Positions 33,929 to 46,919 of a stretch of 64,000 nt of DNA are shown piece by piece (position 1 is the first letter of the stretch; the number at the start of each line of letters is the position of its first letter). This DNA is from Pleurodeles waltl (Eukaryota; Chordata; Amphibia; Caudata; Salamandridae), in contig NC_090444.1 of the NCBI RefSeq assembly GCF_031143425.1, positions 63,359,533 to 63,423,532 on the forward strand, written 5' to 3'. The notes under the pieces were generated by a model that saw only the letters and a list, made by a program, of their open reading frames with translations, did no database searches and had not been told where the DNA came from. The position numbers and the translations under genes were made by a program.

Positions 33929-35925
33929 ATGGAACGGACCCCATTCCGATTCTGCCCCGAATGCCACAACAAGTATCCTTACACAGATCCACATTTGGTC
34001 TGTAATTTGTGTTTGTCTCCCGAACACAAAGAGGATACCTGTGAGGCCTGTCGAGCGTTTCGGTCGAGGAAAACGCTGAGGGACCGGAGAGCAAGAAGGC
34101 TTCAAATGGCGTCAACGCCGTCAGGACACCACGACTTGGAGGAAGAAGAAACCTTCTCCATTGCTGACTCGGACGAGGCCGAAACAGAACAGATGCCGAA
34201 AACCGTGAGTAAAACAGCCCCGGCCAAAACTCACGTAAAAATCATCAAAGCCCAGGGGACGCCACCGCCGGCAGGCCATGGCTTAACCCGAAAAATCGGT
34301 GACCGTCCATCGGCACCGAAAAAGGGCACACATGTGTCAAAGTCATCCGACTCCGGTCGAGATACCGGCACAGAACAGACTCGGCCCGAGACACTGGTTC
34401 AGAACAATCTCGACATCGAGATACCGGAACCGAGATGAGTCGGCACCGAGAGATCGGAACACCGAAACTCAGAAAAGTGGCTTCGGAGACGAAAAAGACT
34501 GTTGGAAAGGTTTTGATACCGAAACATCCGGCTTCGGAGCCGAAAACAAGTTCCTTCACCGAGGAACAAGGGATTTCCGCACAAATGCAAAGCCATAAAT
34601 TCGGACAAGAGCTAGAAGCAGGGGAGCCAGATTATACACAGAGAAGGCTCCATATCCAAAAGGAGACGGGGAAGATAAGAACTCTCACTCCTATAAGGAT
34701 GAAAAGGAAACTTGCTTTCCAAGATAAGGATAAACAACCACAGGCAAAGGTGGCAAAACAAGTAACTCCGCCACCATCACCACAACGCTCACCGCAACCA
34801 TCACCAATTGCTTCCCCACCTATGATGCAGTCTCCAACGCACACAGGGATGAGCCAAGATGACCCAGATGCATGGGATCTTTATGATGCGCCTGTGTCAG
34901 ATAATAGTCCAGACTGTTATCCAGCAAGACCATCACCACCTGAAGACAGTACGGCTTACACACAGGTGGTGTCCAGAGCAGCTGCTTTTCACAACGTGAC
35001 ACTGCACGCTGAACCGATTGAAGATGACTTTTTATTTAATACTCTGTCGTCCACACATAACCAGTACCAGAGTCTTCCGATGGTACTGGGAATGTTGAAA
35101 CACGCAAAGCAAGTATTTCAAGAACCCGTAAAAGGCAGGGCCATCACTCCTAGGGTGGAGAAAAAGTACAAGCCTCCCCCAACAGACCCTATGTACATCA
35201 CGCAGCAACTGACACCTGACTCAGTAGTAGTAGGCGCAGCACGTAAAAGGGCGAATTCACACACCTCCGGAGATGCACCACCACCTGACAAAGAAAGTCG
35301 CAAGTTCGATGCAGCGGGGAAAAGAGTGGCAGCACAAGCAGCCAATCAATGGCGCATTGCCAATTCACAGGCTTTGCTGTCAAGATATGACAGAGCCCAC
35401 TGGGATGAAATGCAGCACTTTATTGAACATCTGCCCAAAGAATTCCAAAAGCGTGCACAACAAGTGGTGGAAGAGGGCCAAAGTATCTCGAATAACCAGA
35501 TACGATCGGCAATGGACGCAGCAGACACAGCTGCAAGAACTGTAAATACAGCGGTCACAATTCGGAGACACGCATGGCTACGCACCTCAAGATTCAAACC
35601 CGAAATCCAACAGGCTGTGCTTAATATGCCTTTTAATGGACAGCAGTTGTTTGGGCCGGAAGTGAACACAGCTATCGAGAAGCTGAAAAAGGACACAGAT
35701 ACGGCCAAGGCCATGGGCGCACTCTACTCCCCACAGAGCAGAGGCACTTTTAGGAAGACACAATTTAGAGGGGGGTTTCGGGGCCAAACCACAGAACCCT
35801 CAACCTCACAAACCATGCCCACATACCAGAGCCAGTATCAGAGAGGAGGCTTTCGGGGACAATACAGAGGTGGACAGTTCCCTAAAACTAGAGGGAAGTT
35901 CCAAAGACCCCTCAAAACAAACAGT
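33929..35925 (+). pseudogene. DIRS gag-like gene, element C (frameshifted)
   Basis: It starts MERTPFRFCPEC with the same CxxC cluster. The first frame ends at TGA 34436-34438, and the protein continues from about 34435 in another phase, so one indel lies between about 34380 and 34435. The central VVVGAARKRANSHTSGDAPP block and the FRGGFRGQ/YRGGQF tail follow. The usual gag stop is lost through a small indel near 35920, so this phase stays open to 37134 through the alternate frame over the reverse transcriptase. Confidence 0.85.
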
Positions 35926-35934
35926 GACTTCAGT

Positions 35935-37616
35935 GTCACAAATCCACAACACATACCACCAGTGGGGGGGGAGACTCACAGATTATTACCGAAATTGGGA
36001 GGAAATAACAGACTCGTGGGTCCTAGCCATTATCCAACATGGTTATTGCATAGAATTCCTACAATTACCACCAAATGTGCCTCCAAAAACACACAACATG
36101 TCCAAACGACACATGGATCTATTACAGCTAGAGGTCCAAGCGTTGTTGCAAAAAGATGCAATAGAACTAGTACCCAATCATCAGAAAGGAACAGGAGTTT
36201 ACTCCATGTACTTTCTCATACCCAAAAAGGACAAAACTCTAAGACCCATATTAGATCTCAGAACACTAAATCTTTACATCAAATCAGATCACTTTCACAT
36301 GGTGACACTTCAAGACGTAATCCCCTTGCTCAAACACCAAGACTACATGACGACCTTAGATCTCAAGGATGCGTACTTCCATATACCCATACATCCTTCA
36401 CACAGGAAATACTTAAGGTTTGTAATCCAAGGAGTACATTACCAGTTCAAAGTGTTACCATTCGGGATAACAACAGCACCAAGGGTATTTACAAAATGTT
36501 TTGCAGTAGTAGCGGCACATATCAGAAGACAGCACATACACGTATTCCCGTATCTAGACGATTGGTTAATCAAAACCAACACACAAGAACAGTGTTTTCA
36601 ACACACAAAATACGTCATAGAAACCCTTCACAAACTAGGTTTCTCACTAAACTACCAAAAATCACACCTACAGCCGTGTCAAATACAACAATACTTAGGA
36701 GCAACAATCAACACAAAAAAAGGGATTGCCACTCCAAGTCCACAAAGGGTACAAGCATTCCAAAACGTAATACAAAGCATGCACCCAAACCAGAAGTATC
36801 AGGTAAAATTAGTGATGAAACTACTAGGCATGATGTCCTCATGCATAGCCATTGTCCCAAACGCAAGATTACACATGCGGCCTTTGCAACAGTGCCTAGC
36901 AACACAATGGACACAAGCACAGGATCAACTACAAGATCTAGTGTTGATAGACCGCCAAACACACACCTCGCTACAATGGTGGAATCATATAAATTTAAAT
37001 CAAGGGCGGCCTTTCCAGGACCCAGTGCCTCAATACGTGATCACAACAGATGCTTCCATGGTAGGGTGGGGAGCACACCTCAACCATCACAGCATCCAGG
37101 GACAATGGGACACTCAGCAGAAAACTTCACATAAATCAGCTAGAATTACTAGCAGTGTTTCTAGCGTTGAAAGCAAAACCAGTTGGCAGACCATCTCAGT
37201 CGAGATCACCAACAGATCCACGAATGGGAGATTCATCCCCAGATACTACAAACCTACTTCAAAAACTGGGGAACACCGCAAATAGACCTATTCGCAACAA
37301 AAGAAAACGCAAAATGCCAAAGCTTCGCATCCAGGTACCCACAGCTTCACTCCAAGGGCAATGCGTTATGGATGAGTTGGTCAGGGATATTTGCTTACGC
37401 TTTTCCCCCTCTCCCACTCCTTCCGTATCTAGTAAACAAACTGAGTCAAAACAAACTAATACTAATAGCACCAACTTGGGCACGACAACCTTGGTACACA
37501 ACACTACTAGACCTGTCAGTAGTGCCTCATATCAAACTACCGCACAAACCAGATCTGTTAACTCAACGCAAACACCAGATAAGACACCCGAATCCAGCAT
37601 CGCTCAATCTAGCTCC
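35935..37616 (+). pseudogene. DIRS reverse transcriptase/RNase H, element C (deleted RNase H)
   Basis: The reverse transcriptase is well kept: YFLIPKKDKTLRPILDLR, LDLKDAYFHIPIHP and the catalytic YLDD at 36551-36562. The connection to TDAS is open. A ~2-bp deletion near 37120 shifts the frame. A ~180-bp deletion at about 37174, compared with B, removes the KTDNMTTMYYLNKQGG region of RNase H. The frame recovers at ADHLSRDHQ. A 7-bp deletion at about 37613 then joins the RNase H frame directly to the recombinase frame. Confidence 0.87.
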
Positions 37617-38202
37617 TGAAGTCTTAGAATTCGGACATCTAAACCTCATACAGGAATGTATGGAGGTCATCAAACAGGCTAGAAAACCTACTACAAGACA
37701 TTGCTATGCAAATAAATGGAAACAATTTGTTTATTACTGTCATAATAATCAAATTCAACCATTACACGCGTCCGCTACACACATTGTAAGCTACTTACTA
37801 CACTTACAAAAATCTAAGTTTGCTTTTTTCATCCATTAAAATACATCTCACAGCAATTTCAGCTTATCTGCAAATTACACATTAATTATTCACTATTTAG
37901 GATCCCAGTCATTAAAGCTTTTATGGAGGGTCTAAAAAGGATCATTCCACCGAGAACACCACCAGTTCCTTCGTGGAACCTCAATATTGTATTAACAAAA
38001 CTCATGGGTCCACTATTCGAACCCATGCACTCTTGTGAAATGCAATACTTAACTTGGAAAGTAGCCTTCCTAATAGCTATCACATCTCTTAGAAGAGTAA
38101 GTGAAATCTAAGCCTTTACCATACAGGAACCCTTTATACAAATACACAAACATAAAGTGGTTCAACGTACAAATCCCAAATTTTTGCCAAAAGTTATATC
38201 AC
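37617..38202 (+). pseudogene. DIRS tyrosine recombinase, element C (truncated)
   Basis: It reads from APEVLEFGHL in the frame fused to RNase H. A frameshift near 37825 (AFFIH then stop) and a TAA at about 38109, in place of the Gln codon after LRRVSEI, break it. It ends at 38202 where the LTR begins, so the His-x-x-Arg box and catalytic Tyr are absent. Confidence 0.87.
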
Positions 38203-40892
38203 TGTAGGAAGTTGGCTCTGTATGCACTATTTCAAAGTAAGGAATAGTATGCACAGAGTCCAAGGGTTCCCCTTAGAGGTAAGATAGTGGCAAAAAAGAG
38301 ATAATACTAATGCTCTATTTTGTGGTAGTGTGGTCGAGCAGTAGGCTTATCAAAGGAGTAGTGTTAAGCATTTGTTGTACATACACCCAGGCAATAAATG
38401 AGGAACACACACTCAGAGACAAATCCAGGCCAATAGGTTTTGTTATAGAAAAATATATTTTCTTAGTTTATTTTAAGAACCACAGGTTCAAATTCTACAT
38501 GTAATATCTCATTTGAAAGGTATTGCAGGTAAGTACTCTAGGAACTTTGAATAATCACAATAGCATATATACCTTTTACATAAAACACATATAGCTATTT
38601 CAAAAGTGGACACTTAGTGCAATTTTCAACAGTTCCTGGGGGAGGTAAAGTAACGTTAGTTTTTGCATGTAAGTAAACCACCTACAGGGTTCAAATTGGG
38701 GTCCAAGGTAGCCCACCGTTGGGGGTTCAGAGCAACCCCAAAGTCGCCACACCAGCAGCTCGGGGCCGGTCAGGTGCAGAGTTCAAAGTGGTGCCCAAAA
38801 CACATAGGCTTCAATGGAGAAGGGGGTGCCCCGGTTCCAGTCTGCCAGCAGGTAAGTACCCGCGTCTTCGGAGGGCAGACCAGGGGGGTTTTGTATGGCA
38901 CCGGGGGGGGGACACAAGTCCACCCAAAAAGTACACCCTCAGCAGCGCGGGGGCGGCCGGGTGCAGTGTGCAAACAAGCGTCGGGTTTCCAGTAGATTTC
39001 AATGGGAGACCAAGGGGTCTCTTCAGCGGTGCAGGCAGGCAAGGGGGGGGCTCCTCGGGGTAGCCACCACCTGGGCAAGGAAGAGGGCCTCCTGGGGGTC
39101 ACTCCTGCACTGAAGTTCCGTTCCTTCAGGTGCTGGGGGCTGCGGGTGCAGGGTCTTTTCCAGGCGTCGGGATTTCAGAGTCAGGCAGTCGCGGTCAGGG
39201 GGAGCCTCTGGATTCCCTCTGCAGGCGTCGCTGTGGGGGTTCAGGGGGGACAACTTTGGTTACTCACAGTCTCGGAGTCGCCGGAGGGTCCTCCCTGAGG
39301 TGTTGTTTCTTCACCAGTCGAGTCGGGGTCGCCGGGTGCAGTGTTGCAAGTCTCACGCTTCTTGCGGGGAGTTGCAGGGGTTTTTAAGTCTGCTCCTTGA
39401 AACAAAGTTGCAGTTCTTTTGGAGCAGTGCCGCTGTCCTCGGGAGTTTCTTGTCTTTCTTGAAGTCGGGCAGTCCTCAGAGGATTCAGAGGTCGCTGGTC
39501 CCTTGGAAAGCGTCGCTGGAGCAGGGTCTTTGGAAGGCAGGAGACAGGCCGGTAGGACTGGGGCCAAAGCAGTTGGTGTCTTCTGTTCTTCCTCTGCAGG
39601 GGTTTTTCAGCTCGGCAGTCTTCTTCTTCTTGTAGTTTCAGGAATCTAAATTCTTAGGTTCAGGGGAGCCCTTAAATACTAAATTTAAGGGCGTGTTTAG
39701 GTCTGGGGGGGGTTAGTAGCCAATGGCTACTAGCCTTGAGGGTGGGTACACCCTCTTTGTGCCTCCTCCCAAAGGGAGGGGGTCACATTCCTATCCCTAT
39801 TGGGGGAATCCTCCATCTGCAAGATGGAGGATTTCTAAAAGTTAGTCACTTCAGCTCAGGACACCTTAGGGGCTTTCCTGACTGGTCAGTGACTCCTCCT
39901 TGTTTTTCTCATTAATTCCTCCGGCCTTGCCGCCAAAAGTGGGGCCGTGGCCGGAGGGGGCGGGCAACTCCACTAGCTGGAGTGCCCTGTGGTGCTGGAA
40001 CAAAGGGGGTGAGCCTTTGAGGCTCACTGCCAGGTGTTACAGCTCCTGCCTGGGGGAGGTGATAGCATCTCCACTCAGTGCAGGCTTTGTTACTGGCCAC
40101 AGAGTGACAAAGGCACTCTCCCCATGTGACCAGCAACATGTCTCGAGTGTGGCAGGCTGCCAAAACCAGTTAGCCTACACGGGTAGTTGGTTAAGGTTTC
40201 AGGGGGCACCTCTAAGGTGCCCTCTGGGGTGTATTTCACAATAAAATGTACACTGGCATCAGTGTGCATTTATTGTGCTGAGAAGTTTGATACCAAACTT
40301 CCCAGTTTTCAGTGTAGCCATTATGGTGCTGAGGAGTTCGTGTTTGACAGACTCCCAGACCATATACTCTTATGGCTACCCTGCACTTACAATGTCTAAG
40401 GTTTTGCTTAGACTTTGTAGGGGCACAGTGCTCATGCACTGGTGCCCTCACCTATGGTATAGTGCACCCTGCCTTAGGGCTGTAAGGCCTGCTAGAGGGG
40501 TGACTTATCTATACTGCATAGGCAGTGTGAGGTTGGCATGGCACCCTGAGGGGAGTGCCATGTTGACTTACTTGTTTTGTCCTCACCAGCACACACAAGC
40601 TGGCAAGCAGTGTGTCTGTGCTGAGTGAGGGGTCCCCAGGGTGGCATAAGATATGCTGCAGCCCTTAGAGACCTTCCCTGGCATCAGGGCCCTCGGTACC
40701 AGGGGTACCAGTTACAAGGGACTTACCTGGATGCCAGGGTGTGCCAATTGTGAAAACAAAAGTACAGGTTAGGGAAAGAACACTGGTGCTGGGGCCTGGT
40801 TAGCAGGTCTCAGCACACTTTCAAATCAAAACATAGCATCAGCAAAGGCAAAAAGTCAGGGGGTAACCATGCCAAGGAGGCATTTCCTTACA
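38203..40892 (-). mobile_element. Solo/orphan LTR of the long-LTR family abutting DIRS C
   Basis: This is a 2690-bp copy, TGTAGGAAGTTGG...GGCATTTCCTTACA, closely similar to the solo LTR in DIRS B, including the 3' end variant. The flanks do not match: ATCAC before (38198-38202), CATCC after (40893-40897). Left flanking DNA is DIRS C recombinase; right flanking DNA is a different DIRS-type terminal repeat. No internal region or second LTR is attached. This fits recombination between LTRs at two sites or a flank deletion rather than a simple solo LTR. Confidence 0.88.
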
Positions 40893-41200
40893 CATCCCAA
40901 GACTAGGAATATGAACGCTTGTCGCATCAAATTGCTTTTGGGGCTCTGCATCTAGGGGCATGGCTCTCTTGAAAGCAACTGACCGCGCGTAGGAGTGGTA
41001 CCTATATAGGCTCCACTCATCATTTCCGGAGTGGAACAGTGTCTGTGTGAAGCTGCATGGCCCCACCTACTGGCACAAAAGCTTCAGCTGAAAAGTTTTG
41101 GATCCAGTCTGATGCCTGGGGAATACCTCAAAAGGTCAGGAATCTGCAGCTAGATAGTCTTTACCAGAAAGAGCTTTACCAAAGGTAAGTAACTTGTTCA
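40893..41200 (+). repeat. Right terminal repeat fragment of another DIRS-type family
   Basis: The end GGAATCTGCAGCTAGATAGTC...AAAGGTAAGTAACTTG and the preceding CCACCTACTGGCACAAAAGC block resemble the terminal region of the old relic at 48970-49190. They do not resemble the ITRs of A, B or C. There is no coding part on its left because the LTR ends there. Confidence 0.45.
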
Positions 41201-42630
41201 TCATGGACTTCTGGCTACACTGACCCTATGGTTACCAGTCATCCAGAATGCAGTGGTCAGATTATAAAATCCATAGAAGGCAGTTAATCAACTGGACTCC
41301 CCTCTTCCCCCAGCTAGAAAATGTACATTGGCTGCCAGCACAAATAGACATTATTATTCAAATGCCTAATGCTCACGCACATACCATCCTATAACTGAAG
41401 CCTGTAAATTCTGAACAACAGATTGCCACACAATCTGCCTGAGAACACACTGCGTTTCTCAAACTTTCATCTGTTGAAAGTTCCCAGAATATGCCAATCA
41501 AAAAAGGGTGGACATTCATTTAAGTTCTTTACCCTGAAACTCCACTTCTTCTGCAGTAGGATTTAAAAAACTGCTAAACATTTCTTTGAGTTTACTAGTA
41601 GCCACAGATGATCTACCTTACTGTAGTGCTGGGTTGCATCTCCAGGGCACCTAATGCGTGTCACATGTTTCATCATATTCTTTCATTCATGCAGGTAAAT
41701 TTAATTCTCTCAACATTCCACAAATGCTCAGCTCATCTTCTCTGACATTGAAATATGCTGTTCTGTAGAGAGGTACATATTGATAGGCTGGGAGGATGGA
41801 AGTGGGATTGATAGCGCTGCCATCTGATTTACCAGACTCTTTTGGGAGACTTTCTGGACTGAAAACATCTTTGACACAGGGGATGAATAAGACATGGTTT
41901 GGACACGTGGCTGGCAGGAGCAATCACTACACCCTTTTCTAGGCAGTTGGTTCTTCTATCAGTTTTTAGCCTCGCCACTACATTTTTGTTCACCCTACCT
42001 GGGTTACTGGGAAAGGACACATTTTGGTTTTACTTGCTTGTAACTGGGAGTTATGGAAAGTATTGACTGCATTGTTTGACCCATGTCATTTGGCAATGTA
42101 TTTATCCCTGTGATGAAAGGGGTTAACGTATCTTCCGTATTGTCTAGGAGCGACTTAGAGTCACAGACAAAGTGCTTTCTGTTGTGTTGGGTCTACAGCA
42201 TGGTGGAGTTGGTGGCTTAGGTTTGCATTTCGTGGGAAAGAATGTATCAGGTTGCTTCGTGTTCACTGCACAAGGTGTTGCCAGCTTGAGAAGAATTCAT
42301 GACAAGGATTCTGCACATGCTCCAAGGGCCTACTGCTGCTCAAAGAGCATGCATTGAAAGATCTTGTCTGCTGTGGGTAGCTAGCATTTCATCTCTTCTT
42401 GCGAGGATGCAAGTGCCTTGGGGAGGGTTAGTGCTCTGCATGCAAACTTTACATGAAATAATGCGGTGAACAACACCTGGTTTAGCTGCCATGTGACTAC
42501 TTTGGGCTTTATAAACAAAATCTTCCTCTAGCTACAAACTTCACAAATCTAAAGGAACCGTTATGTTTCATTTAGGTTAAAAGGTTCTTGCAATTTTATT
42601 TTTCTCATTAACTTACCTTTTCCTCAACAG
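41201..42630. other. IFT172 intron sequence, nothing recognised
   Basis: A/T-balanced DNA with frames of 61-78 codons and no domain. The polypyrimidine tract ahead of CTCAACAG (42630) is the acceptor of the next exon. Confidence 0.45.
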
Positions 42631-42716
42631 TGTCCGTTTGAATGAGAGAAAACAGAAGGGGATGGAAGAAAACAAGAAGCTAGCCTACCTGATTGACATG
42701 AAAACCATAGCAACAG
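42631..42716 (+). CDS. IFT172: IFT172 coding exon (86 nt)
   Basis: Its first T completes the serine codon from 21529. It then reads [20 protein letters not shown] and IDMKTIAT, ending with one base that starts a Val codon in the next exon. The acceptor is CTCAACAG and the donor [19 protein letters not shown] matches IFT172. It lies after a 21-kb intron that carries the two nested retroelement complexes. It is too short and too interrupted by phase to appear as an open frame. Confidence 0.92.
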
Positions 42717-44579
42717 GTTAGTACGATTACGAAAGACTTCAGGGTATCAACACACTTAGAGACTTTCTGGATGAGGCTTACAGTGCAATGTGTATATTTC
42801 TGTTAAATGCTATCACAAATAAGTGAGAAGGAACATGTATACAATGCACGCTGCCATCTGAGCATGGTCTCGGCTCAGCTGGACGATGGACGTGTATGTG
42901 TGATCTCTCTCAAAGTACGTACAAAAAGCAGCAGCCACTACCTCCAATTATCAAGCATAATAGTTTTTTCAGCATTATATACATATATTTTTATATTGTC
43001 CAAAGTATCATTTTACTTGCAGCCTTGTCTTAATTGTTCCTGTACTTGTCTTTGTATTACACAATTGTGAACTTTCAGACAGCATTTTTCTGAGTAAAAA
43101 ATGGTTCTAAAATGCATCACGAAATAGCAGGCATGGCTGGCACCCGTGATGACTGCCATCATTCAGTGCTCCCTACTGGGTTCCCATCTTTTCCCCATGA
43201 GCGACACCTGGGGGAATGCAGGACCTTTATGCTAGTGGCAATTGCGGGTGCAGAACTTGCACCCAGGGGTTGAGTTTTGGCACTGAGCCAGGCTGGAATT
43301 TAGGTGTCTTGTCTTCAATCCTCTAGCCCCGATTAGCGAGGCAGCACTGAGGTGCAGAGTGTAAAGCGGTGACTGTGATGGCAGGACCCATAAAGGACTT
43401 GCCAGAGGTGTGGGAACCTGGGGAACGGTCAGCACCATTTATTACTGGAATGGACCAAGAGCAGAGGCAGTGGAGAGGAAGCTTGTGGAGCCTCACCATT
43501 CGTCGTGACCCTTAGCAAGAATGTTACCTTTGGGGTGGAGCGAGCAGCAGAAAGGAAGAGCTAGGGACATTGTCCCCCCAGCCGCACCAAGCCGAGCACA
43601 GAGTCCACAGAATTGCAATGGTGGACGTATGTAGAAGTCCTGACGCTGCCCAGCAGCGGACTTGAAGAAGCAGCGGGCTGTGAGATGTCTAGACAGAGGG
43701 TAAAATAAAATGAAGCATTGGAAGACACAACCGAGGCCTTGCCGATGTTTGTATTCAAAGTTGGATCTGCTGAAAAATGTGCATCGGGGAAGGAATCGTA
43801 GAGTGCTGGGGGTGCCCGATAATAGATCGAATGAAGCCCAATCTAACTTTATTATAACTACTCTAACTAAATCTAACTTTATTATAACTGCTCTAAGAGA
43901 TCTCTCTTATATGTCGGAGCATCAGGTCACCTCTTTTGTCAACAGAATATTCTGTTTATCTACAATACATGGGGGTGTCATACTTATGGCAGCAGTAGTG
44001 CAGGCAAGGTTTCATCTGCGCGTACAAACAAAAGTGGTGAACATGGGAGAGGTCAAACTCTTGTTTTTCCTGGATATGAGTGAGAATGCCATTGTGTGAA
44101 AGAAGGAACTGTTGGAGATTAAACAAGTCTATGGCGCAGAAAGGTCTAAGCTCTTCTGTGGACTATCAGAGAAAGAGATATGTTTTCACAAAAGTGGATT
44201 CAGCTAAGGCTTTCATGGATGGAGTGCATCTTGATAATGGGTCACACCTAGGTAGCAGAACTCTTGCTGTACTGAGAAGATGGTGTTCTGAAGTACCAGG
44301 ATGGAGCGAGGTATGGGATGCAGATGCAAGGAGAGAGGCCTTTATGAGGGTAGGTGGGTGCGGCTAGGCTGGTCCTTGGTACATTGTGTGCTGTCCTCAT
44401 TCCACGATGCTTCCGCTGGTGCGCCCCATGCCCCATTGAGTTGTCGGGTTTTCAGACTAAACTTCTGCTCATGGGTATTCCCTCTGTGCCAGTCTGTCCT
44501 GCTTAGCCTTCCCCTAGCGCTGCCACAGCATCAGTCGATGTTGTAGTTTCCTTGTAGGACTCCCTGATGGCACTCACTT
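42717..44579. other. IFT172 intron sequence, nothing firm
   Basis: There is no gene. A ~30-bp direct duplication (ATCTAACTTTATTATAACT) occurs at 43841 and 43871. Frames of 62-129 codons lack domains. Confidence 0.45.
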
Positions 44580-45599
44580 GTGCCATCACTGTCTTTGGAG
44601 CTGCTGCATGTGGCAGCAAAAGCCACCCCAATCTGTTCTAGAAACGAGGCTTGGCAGCTGGCGGAAGAGCCTCTGTATAGCCTCGGTATAGATCCTCAGT
44701 ATAGATCTCTGGCAAGGGATGAATACTTTCACAAGTTGCAAGACTTATTTGGCTCAGGCTCGGGTCAGAGCTAGATTCCTGATGTAGCACTTGATAGTGA
44801 TGACAGCAGTGGGGTGTGAAATCTTCTCTCCCTGAAAACAATGATTCTGCCAACTGTTTGGCCCTACAAAGTGCAAGTGACCATGGTCGTCATTTGGGGT
44901 TCCTCAGAGGTCGCAGCTGCGACCGCTGGCTTTCCCCTTGCGACCCCTGATACTGGCTTTGCGACCTCTGGTTTCAGAGGTGGCAAAAGCAGTGCTAGAA
45001 ACACCAGGGCAGCTCGTTGTTATGAAGGTTGGTTGGGGCTCCTTTCTCTTTGTTTTCTCTCATTTTTTTTAAATCCACGACCAGTGAAAAATGTTTAATT
45101 ATTCACTGTTAGTGTAATTTAAAAAATGTAGCACAATTAACTGGATTAGACCCTCCTTCACAGCTGAGGTAAAAATAAAAATACGCTTTTACATATGTTG
45201 TGTGCGTGCTTGAGGGTTAGTCTGTTTCGATGAGCGAATGTGTGTGTAAGTGTGAATGTGTGTATGTGCAAGCGTGTGTGTGAGTGGAATTGAAGGTCAA
45301 AATGGGTGTGTCATGTCACTTCTGCTATCTCTGGCATTTTTCTGAATTGACGTTCATGCAAGTGACCTCATTACATCGCCAGAAGTTGACATTGAATGCC
45401 CATCAGCGCCTTACTCTGTGAAAATGGTGTCAGTTACAACTGTCTTGAAAAAGAGACCCTATGTTCTGTAGCTGCCGTTGCCCATGAAACAAAACATAGC
45501 TAACATCCTTACTGACATTTTGCAGCCAGCATCCTTATCCTGAAGCCCTTGCTCCCATTCGGTGTAGCTTTGATAGAGCTTTGATTTCAGCTTTCCAGG

Positions 45600-45870
45600 T
45601 AACGTCCAGGCTAATTTGGAAGTCATGCCATTCGATGGTTCCCGTCTGATTAGAGAGAAGGCTAACTCTGCATTTGCATGGTTCCAGAAGGGGCAGGCTA
45701 TGGCTCAATTCCTATGGTTGGCCTTCCTTTTTCAGGTATTTCACAGAGAGTACTACACGTTTTGTGTGTTCTCTGGAGAAGCACCTTTCCGACAGAACCT
45801 TCCCTCGCTGCCCATACAAAAGCCAAAACAATTCCTGCACCAGTACAGGGTTTGTGGTGGTGCCTAGGGT
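45600..45870 (+). pseudogene. Gag C-terminal relic of the ancient DIRS-like element
   Basis: One frame opens MPFDGSRLIREKANSAF and continues with an Arg/Phe/Gln/Pro-rich stretch. This resembles DIRS gag ends, where a PFDG-x-LF-x-x-K block precedes a basic Gly/Gln/Pro tail. In A-C the equivalent is MPFNEKELFGPEVDTAIEKL. The call rests on that motif and on position before the reverse transcriptase relic. Confidence 0.5.
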
Positions 45871-46189
45871 CACCACGGCCAACAACTTCCTTCATCTTCC
45901 TGCTTTAGCTTGCTTTTTAAGAAGCATGTGCAGCCAGTGGGAGGCAGGGTCTTACACTGGAAAACCAACAAGACAGACCAATAGGTTCTGCTGATAATAG
46001 AACATTGCTTCACTCTCTCTTTTTAGGAGTTTCCCCTGTCTGCTCAGTCATCTTGGTTGAGCACACTTGTAACCTACAGCTAAGGCCATGAACTAAAGGT
46101 ACTGGTACTGGTGATGGTACTAAAGGCAATGAAGCTAGACTAGTACCACAATATCGAGTAGGATGTTATTTTGCTTCATTTTGTTTCCA

Positions 46190-46540
46190 AGAAATGCAGA
46201 GGTAGTTGTCCCTTACTCATCCTACAGGTTTTGATTGACTTCCTCCACAAGAAGAAATTCAAGATGCAATCCTTTGTGCAGATTCTGTTGGCTCTGTAGC
46301 TGGGAGACTGGTTGGTGTCCCAGGCCTTTCAGGACACCTATTTTCACATCCAAATCCTACAGTTGCATATAAGGTACCTGTGTTTTGTGATAGGATCCCT
46401 CACTACCAATTCATGGTCCTCCTATACAAATTGACGTTAGCACCTCAAGCCTAAACCAAGGTGATGGTGGTGGGTGAAACAAATCATCGCAGAGTGGGGT
46501 ATCTGTATTCCTGTACCTCGATGACTGGCTGTTGGCTAGT
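46190..46540 (+). pseudogene. Reverse transcriptase relic (YLDD kept)
   Basis: QDTYFHIQI near 46330 corresponds to motif A, and IRYLCFVIGS follows. At 46505-46537 one frame reads VFLYLDDWLLA, with the catalytic YLDD at 46514-46525. It matches VFPYLDDWLI of the young elements. Several stops and frame changes separate these blocks. Confidence 0.7.
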
Positions 46541-46919
46541 GTGAGACCATCTGAATTCCCCAAGGTCCCAGCTGGTCCACTTTGGGTTCTCCAGCAACCT
46601 GCCCATGTCCCACTTGGATCCCACTCAGCGCCTCCTGTTCATCAGGGTGGAGCATCATACAACTTCTTTCTGGACATCCCCACTTCCTTGAGGATTCGGG
46701 ATAACTTGTATTCCAGCATCAGGTTATTCTTCAGGCACTGACAGTTCTATACCTTCTGAGGCTCCTTGCATCCTGCTGCCTGGTCGTCCCTCCTAGAAGT
46801 CAGCACATGCTGGTCTTTCAGTGGTGCCACCACTTCCACTGAACTCAGCCCTGGGAGTGCTAATGGACTCCATCTGGATATCCCCTGAGGGAGCATCAGA
46901 TCTTTGTTGGTGATCAGTG

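Larger units (their letters stand above)
33535..38202 (+). mobile_element. DIRS-like retrotransposon C, 3'-truncated
   Basis: Left ITR, gag, reverse transcriptase/RNase H and most of the recombinase are present in sense orientation. The element stops inside the recombinase at 38202, where a long LTR begins. The rest of the recombinase, the internal complementary region and the right ITR do not resume after the LTR. Frameshifts in gag, RNase H and recombinase plus a ~180-bp RNase H deletion show it is dead. The ITR matches the subtype of B. Confidence 0.9.

Noticed and set aside
43232..44546. Several 60-130-codon ORFs around 43.2-44.5 kb
   Set aside because: No domains, no exon borders with fitting phase, and no conservation signal readable from one sequence.
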